Assembly: GCA_030043175.1 (NCBI GenBank)
Contig: JASHYD010000658.1
Location: 1-10,509, forward strand
Direction: 5' to 3'
DNA from: Xanthobacteraceae bacterium
Lineage (GTDB): Bacteria; Pseudomonadota; Alphaproteobacteria; Rhizobiales; Xanthobacteraceae
Length of the DNA stretch: 10,509 nt
A model generated the notes under the pieces. The model worked only from the letters and a program-made list of their open reading frames with translations. It did not search any database and was not told where the DNA came from. Shown here piece by piece: positions 6,501 through 10,509 of the stretch. The translations under genes were made by a program, and so were the position numbers. How positions within the stretch are numbered: position 1 is the stretch's first letter; every line of letters starts with the position of its first letter.

Positions 6501-9500
6501 TGCGCATCCTCGCACTCCATTTGCGCGCCTACGGCCATTTTACCAGCTATTCGCTCGAGTTCGGCGCCCGGCCGGGTCTTCATCTCATCTACGGCCACAA
6601 TGAAGCGGGGAAAAGCACGACCCTGCGCGCCCTTTCCAGCGTGTTGTTCGGCTATCCGCACGAGATCATCGACGGCTTCAGCCACGACGCCAAGGATATC
6701 GCGATCGGCATCGATGTTCTTGCCAGTGATGGCCGACGGTTGTCGTTCGTGCGCAGGCGCCGCGGCAGGCACGTGCTTACCGCTCTCGACGGATCAGCGC
6801 TTGATGGCGGTACAGTCGAAAGCTTTCTCGGCGGCGTGTCGCGCGAGGTATTCGAGAAGGTTTTCGCGCTCGATCACCATCGGCTGCATCAGCACGCCAA
6901 AGCCCTGCTCGCCGATGGCGGATCGCTCGGTTTCAGCCTGGCGGAGGCAGGTTCCGGCATCGCCGGCCTCAAGGCCGTGGTCGACAAGCTCAAGACCGAG
7001 CGCGCTTATCTATTCCTTGCCGGAGGCTCCAAGCCGAAGCTGAACCAGGCCATCGCCGAGGTTATCGAGCTGCGCAAGGACGCCCGACGGCGCACGGTGT
7101 CGCCTGCCGAATACCGAACGCGCGAGAAACGCATCGAGGCGGCCGATGCCGAGCTTCGGGCGATGCGCGAGCGGCGCAGGGACATCGAGTCGAACATCGT
7201 CCGGCTGGAGCGCATTGCAAAAAATCTGCCATTGCGGGCGGAGCACCGGGCCCTGACGCAGCGCATCGAGGCGCTCGATGACGTAGCGATAGTGGGGGGC
7301 GAATTCGTCCAGCAGCGGGTCAAGGCCCAAGCCGATCTCGAAGCCGCCCGCGAGGACATCGATGCGGCCTCAGCTGCCATCGCGGATTTGGAGCGCCGCA
7401 TTGCCGCAATTACGATTGATGAAGCCATCCTGGCGCGGAGCGAGGAGATCGAGAAACTGGCGCACAGGCGCCCCGTCATCGAGGACTACGAAACACACAG
7501 CCCGAAGCGGGAAGCGGAGCGGGCTCAAGTTTATGCCACCGTCAGAGCCCTGCTGGCCAAGGCCGAACTTGACGACGGTACCAGGGATCTTGCCGGCATG
7601 TTGCCCTCGACGCTCAAGCGCAAGGCCATACTAAAGCTTGCGGACGCCGGTAAAGAGCTTGCCACGCAACGGGCGACGGCGCTCAAGAATGCGGAAATGG
7701 AAGCCCGCGCCTTGATCAAGGCGCGAGACCGCGCCACCCAGCTTCCCAAGCCGCGCCCGGTCGGCGATCTTTCCCGCGCGCTCACAGCAGCCGACAAGCT
7801 CGGCGATATCACCGCTGACATTGCAAAGCGACGTCGCGCGCTTGAGCGAGAGACGAAGAAACTCGAACAGAATATCATCGGCCTCGGTCTCGGAATCGAT
7901 CGGGTGGATCTACAACGGGAAATCGCGGTTCCATCGGAAAAAGTTGTAGCGCGTTACGCCGAATTGCTCGCGGAGGCGGACAAGAGCGTGAAAGCCGGTC
8001 AAGACACGCTGGCGCGACTGAACCGCGACATCGCGGAAACGGATCACAGGACGGCCGCCCTGACAACGCAAGGCGATGTCGCCACCGAGGATGATTTGAT
8101 AGCGGCTCGCCATGCTCGCGACCAAGGTTGGCAGCTGGTGCGCGCCCTCTACGTCGATCTCCAATCTGGCCTTGAGGAACTGGCTCACCGCTTCGCGCCC
8201 GATGGCCGGATTGCCGACACCTATGAAAAGCACACGCGCGAGGCCGACCGGGCTGTCGATACCCTGCGCGCTCGCGTGCGGGAGTCGACCGAGCTGTCGC
8301 TCCTGAGGCGTCGGGCGGCGGAACTGCGAACAAAAACAGTCGAGGTAACCGCAGAGATCGATGCGCTTGGTAGGCGTCGCGAAGCTCTGTTCTCGGAATG
8401 GCGGGCCCTATGGCCCGCGGGCCTGATCACGGTGCAGTTGCCCGGTGAGATGGTCGAGTGGCTTGCGCGGCGGGACGCCGCCATTGCGCTGGCGGATGCC
8501 CTTGAAGAAGGGCGTGACGCCATTAAGCAACTCGTCGATCGGGAGCGCGAAGGCCGGCGAGCACTCGCGGCTGCGATGGCGCCATTCGTCACAGAGCCGC
8601 AGGATTGCGGACTGGAATCCTTGCGGGAGCTCGCGCGAGACCTTCTCCGAGATGTCACCAACGCAAATACGCTACGCGAAAAAGCTGATGAAGCCGTCCG
8701 TGAGCAATCGGCCCGCAAGGGTGCTGCAGACGAAGCAGCTGATAAGCTGATATCGCGGATCGACAACTGGGGGGGCTCCTGGCGCGCAGCCCTTGCGGAC
8801 GCCGGCTTGCCGGCGAATCTGAGCACCGAGGCGGCCTACGCGACTCTCGAGATCATCAATGAAGTCGATATCGCCAAATCGAAGATGGATGAACTGACCC
8901 ATCGGATCGCGGCGATGAGGCGAGACAGCGACACCTTTGGTAATGTTGTCGCCGCCGTCGCCGCAAACCTGCCTGGGAAATTGACCGGGGATGCCGCGGA
9001 AATCAGCCGGCAATTGGAGAGGCGCCTCGGCGTAGCGCGCAGCAAGGAAGCGGAACTCAAGGGCTTCAAGGACCAATTGAAGCCTCAGGTCGAGCGGCGC
9101 AATCGCGCCAGCGATAAGCTTCGTCGCAGCCAGGCGACGCTCGATGCCTTGAGCGCGCAGGCCGGCTGCACCGATGCCGACGAACTGCCGGAGATCGAGC
9201 GCAAATCGACCGAGAAACAGGCCGCCTCGGCGGCGCGTGAGAAAATCGAGATGCGCGTTCGCGAAGACGGCGGCGGACGCGATTTTGCGGCCCTGTTTGC
9301 GGAATGCGACGATGTGCCGGCAGATCAAGTTTCCGCCGACCTCCTCAACCTGAAGGCCGATCGCGAGGAGACCGAGGCCGGTATTGAAAAGCTGATGGCC
9401 GATCGCGCGGCATTGCAGGCCGACTTCGATATCCTGTTCGGGCAAAGCCAGGCCGCAGACTTCATGCAGGAGGCCGCGACGGTCGAGGCGGAAATCGCAG

Positions 9501-10036
9501 AAGCGGTCGAAGCCTATGTGGACCTCACGGTTCAGGAGACGTTGCTGCGGGCCGCAATCGACATTTACCGCGACCGTAACCAAGGGCCGATCCTTCTGCA
9601 GGCAAAACACCTGTTCGCGGAATTGACCGACCACGCCTATACCGGCCTGCGCGCCGACATCAACGAAAGAGGCGAAACCATCCTCATCGCCGAAGACGCA
9701 TTACGCGGCAGCCTCGAGATCGACGCGCTGAGCGACGGGACGGTGGATGCGCTCTACCTCGCGCTGCGTCTCGCGGTGGTACAGGAGCACAATATGAGGC
9801 ACGAGCCGCTCCCGTTCGTCGCTGACGATCTCCTGCTCAATCTGGACAACAAACGCGCACAGGCGGCGCTGCGGACGCTGGCAGCGATCGCCGCATCAAG
9901 CCAGGTTCTGCTGTTTACCCACCACGCTCACATGGCGGATCTTGCCCGGATCGCGGTGCCGCCTCCGCTCCTGATTGAGCACGACCTCTCCCCGGTCGGC
10001 GAAGCGGGAGAGCGCAGAGCGGCTGGCGCTCGGTAA
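6500..10036 (+). CDS. yhaN: YhaN-type (SbcC/Rad50-like) coiled-coil AAA/ABC ATPase
   Basis: This 1178-residue ATPase is the expected partner of the upstream nuclease. The N-terminal half-head holds the Walker A loop GHNEAGKST (32-40), then the YhaN-specific segment around FALDHHRLHQHAKALL and GSGIAGLKAVVDKL. The C-terminal half-head holds the signature LSDGT (1077-1081), the Walker B segment LPFVADDLLLN (1104-1114) with Asp1109-Asp1110, and the H-loop FTHH (1139-1142). Between them are about 850 residues rich in Arg, Glu and Ala that read as long coiled coils (clear around 205-310 and again around 880-1010). No CxxC zinc hook is present; I see only three isolated cysteines. That fits YhaN and separates it from Rad50. 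TGATG overlap and an internal ribosome site couple it to yhaO. ATP-driven head closure should control nuclease access to DNA ends; this is family knowledge. No frameshift is seen, and the last 15 or so residues are unstructured. Confidence 0.93.
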   Translation: MRILALHLRAYGHFTSYSLEFGARPGLHLIYGHNEAGKSTTLRALSSVLFGYPHEIIDGFSHDAKDIAIGIDVLASDGRRLSFVRRRRGRHVLTALDGSALDGGTVESFLGGVSREVFEKVFALDHHRLHQHAKALLADGGSLGFSLAEAGSGIAGLKAVVDKLKTERAYLFLAGGSKPKLNQAIAEVIELRKDARRRTVSPAEYRTREKRIEAADAELRAMRERRRDIESNIVRLERIAKNLPLRAEHRALTQRIEALDDVAIVGGEFVQQRVKAQADLEAAREDIDAASAAIADLERRIAAITIDEAILARSEEIEKLAHRRPVIEDYETHSPKREAERAQVYATVRALLAKAELDDGTRDLAGMLPSTLKRKAILKLADAGKELATQRATALKNAEMEARALIKARDRATQLPKPRPVGDLSRALTAADKLGDITADIAKRRRALERETKKLEQNIIGLGLGIDRVDLQREIAVPSEKVVARYAELLAEADKSVKAGQDTLARLNRDIAETDHRTAALTTQGDVATEDDLIAARHARDQGWQLVRALYVDLQSGLEELAHRFAPDGRIADTYEKHTREADRAVDTLRARVRESTELSLLRRRAAELRTKTVEVTAEIDALGRRREALFSEWRALWPAGLITVQLPGEMVEWLARRDAAIALADALEEGRDAIKQLVDREREGRRALAAAMAPFVTEPQDCGLESLRELARDLLRDVTNANTLREKADEAVREQSARKGAADEAADKLISRIDNWGGSWRAALADAGLPANLSTEAAYATLEIINEVDIAKSKMDELTHRIAAMRRDSDTFGNVVAAVAANLPGKLTGDAAEISRQLERRLGVARSKEAELKGFKDQLKPQVERRNRASDKLRRSQATLDALSAQAGCTDADELPEIERKSTEKQAASAAREKIEMRVREDGGGRDFAALFAECDDVPADQVSADLLNLKADREETEAGIEKLMADRAALQADFDILFGQSQAADFMQEAATVEAEIAEAVEAYVDLTVQETLLRAAIDIYRDRNQGPILLQAKHLFAELTDHAYTGLRADINERGETILIAEDALRGSLEIDALSDGTVDALYLALRLAVVQEHNMRHEPLPFVADDLLLNLDNKRAQAALRTLAAIAASSQVLLFTHHAHMADLARIAVPPPLLIEHDLSPVGEAGERRAAGAR

Positions 10037-10314
10037 GCCCAACCCACGCTCCCGCAGATTGCCATTGCGGCGGCGCTCGGGTGTATGGGCGAACGCGGTC
10101 GCGGCCGGCGGAATCGCCCGATTGGTCGAACATCCCGATCTGATTCGCCAATCAGCAGGCCTGGCATGCCTATCTCGACAAGCTTGGCATTAGCGAACTC
10201 AAGGTCAGCAATCACCGGGGTCACCCCGCCGGGAAAGCCGCTCGTGCGCAGGAACATTCCGAGCAGTTGGCAATTTGCTTATCAACATCCGCGGACCGAG
10301 AATGGGTATGGAAC

Positions 10315-10509
10315 ATGTCAGACCCCCGCTACACTGATCCGTTCGACAACGATCTGTCCCGTCGCTTCGGTGTCCAACAGTCCAGCACAGCCGGGACGTT
10401 CTGGCCGTGGATGACCGGCGCCCTCACCGCTCTCGGGACTCTCGTGGGGCTGCTGATCGGATATAACTGGGGAGCTGTGCATGAGAAGAGGGCTCAATCG
10501 AGCCCGCCC
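10315..10509 (+). CDS. Small single-pass membrane protein, unknown function (partial, 3' end off the window)
   Basis: Sixty-five codons are visible with no stop before the window ends. The product starts MSDPRYTDPFDNDLSRRFG, a polar, charged head of about 32 residues. A hydrophobic segment follows at about residues 33-55 (WMTGALTALGTLVGLLIGY), then a charged tail (HEKRAQSS). No cleavage site is seen, so it is a membrane-anchored protein with the head probably inside, judging by the arginines at 16-17 before the membrane segment. Short proteins with an MSDPRY-like opening and one membrane helix are common as hypothetical proteins in Bradyrhizobium relatives, to my recollection. The ribosome site is weak (GGTATGG just upstream). 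The frame is also open for 57 codons upstream without an ATG, so the start is only moderately certain. Confidence 0.6.
   Translation, partial: MSDPRYTDPFDNDLSRRFGVQQSSTAGTFWPWMTGALTALGTLVGLLIGYNWGAVHEKRAQSSPP

Noticed and set aside
8672..9634. Minus-strand open frame (320 codons) opposite the coiled-coil part of the yhaN-type gene
   Set aside because: Mirrors the codon pattern of the ATPase gene, which is continuous from Walker A to Walker B.
9986..10012. CTCTCCC / GGGAGAG inverted repeat near the end of the yhaN-type gene
   Set aside because: It lies inside the coding sequence, has a 13-base loop and no T-run, so it is not a convincing terminator.
10216..10228. Hairpin CGGGG-TCA-CCCCG as a terminator for the yhaN-type gene
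   Set aside because: The stem is only five base pairs and no T-run follows.

Overview
The window is GC-rich, has dense overlapping antisense open frames, and encodes proteins typical of an alphaproteobacterium. The best guess is a member of Hyphomicrobiales close to Bradyrhizobium or Rhodopseudomonas. That guess rests on composition and on the look of the proteins, not on any marker gene. I see no rRNA, tRNA, CRISPR array, insertion sequence or phage gene.

Layout. Positions 1-1444 carry two minus-strand genes for exported proteins: a secreted protein of unknown function (581-1444) and, 150 bp downstream of it, the N-terminal part of a PQQ-dependent alcohol dehydrogenase (430 down to the window edge). 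A divergent spacer of about 260 bp contains a perfect 10-bp inverted repeat. Positions 1707-4839 hold a plus-strand pair of molybdenum-cofactor genes: a degenerate MoeA-like protein, then, 10 bp on, a MoeA fused to a C-terminal periplasmic-binding-protein-like domain. A 35-codon open frame overlaps the stop of the fusion gene by ATGA. A GC-rich spacer of 392 bp with no confident gene follows. Positions 5232-10036 hold a tightly coupled pair for a YhaO-type (SbcD-like) metallophosphoesterase and a YhaN-type (SbcC/Rad50-like) coiled-coil ATPase. The last 195 bases open a small single-pass membrane protein that runs off the window.

How the genes work together. There are three probable modules. 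One is periplasmic PQQ-linked alcohol oxidation with an unknown secreted companion. The second is molybdate insertion into molybdopterin, where the odd pairing of an incomplete MoeA with a complete, sensor-fused MoeA suggests a heteromeric enzyme. The third is a two-subunit DNA-end-processing nuclease/ATPase. Nothing in the sequence ties the three modules to each other. I found no clear undescribed system. The most interesting points are the MoeA pair, the long inverted repeat before it, and the small open frame coupled to its end.
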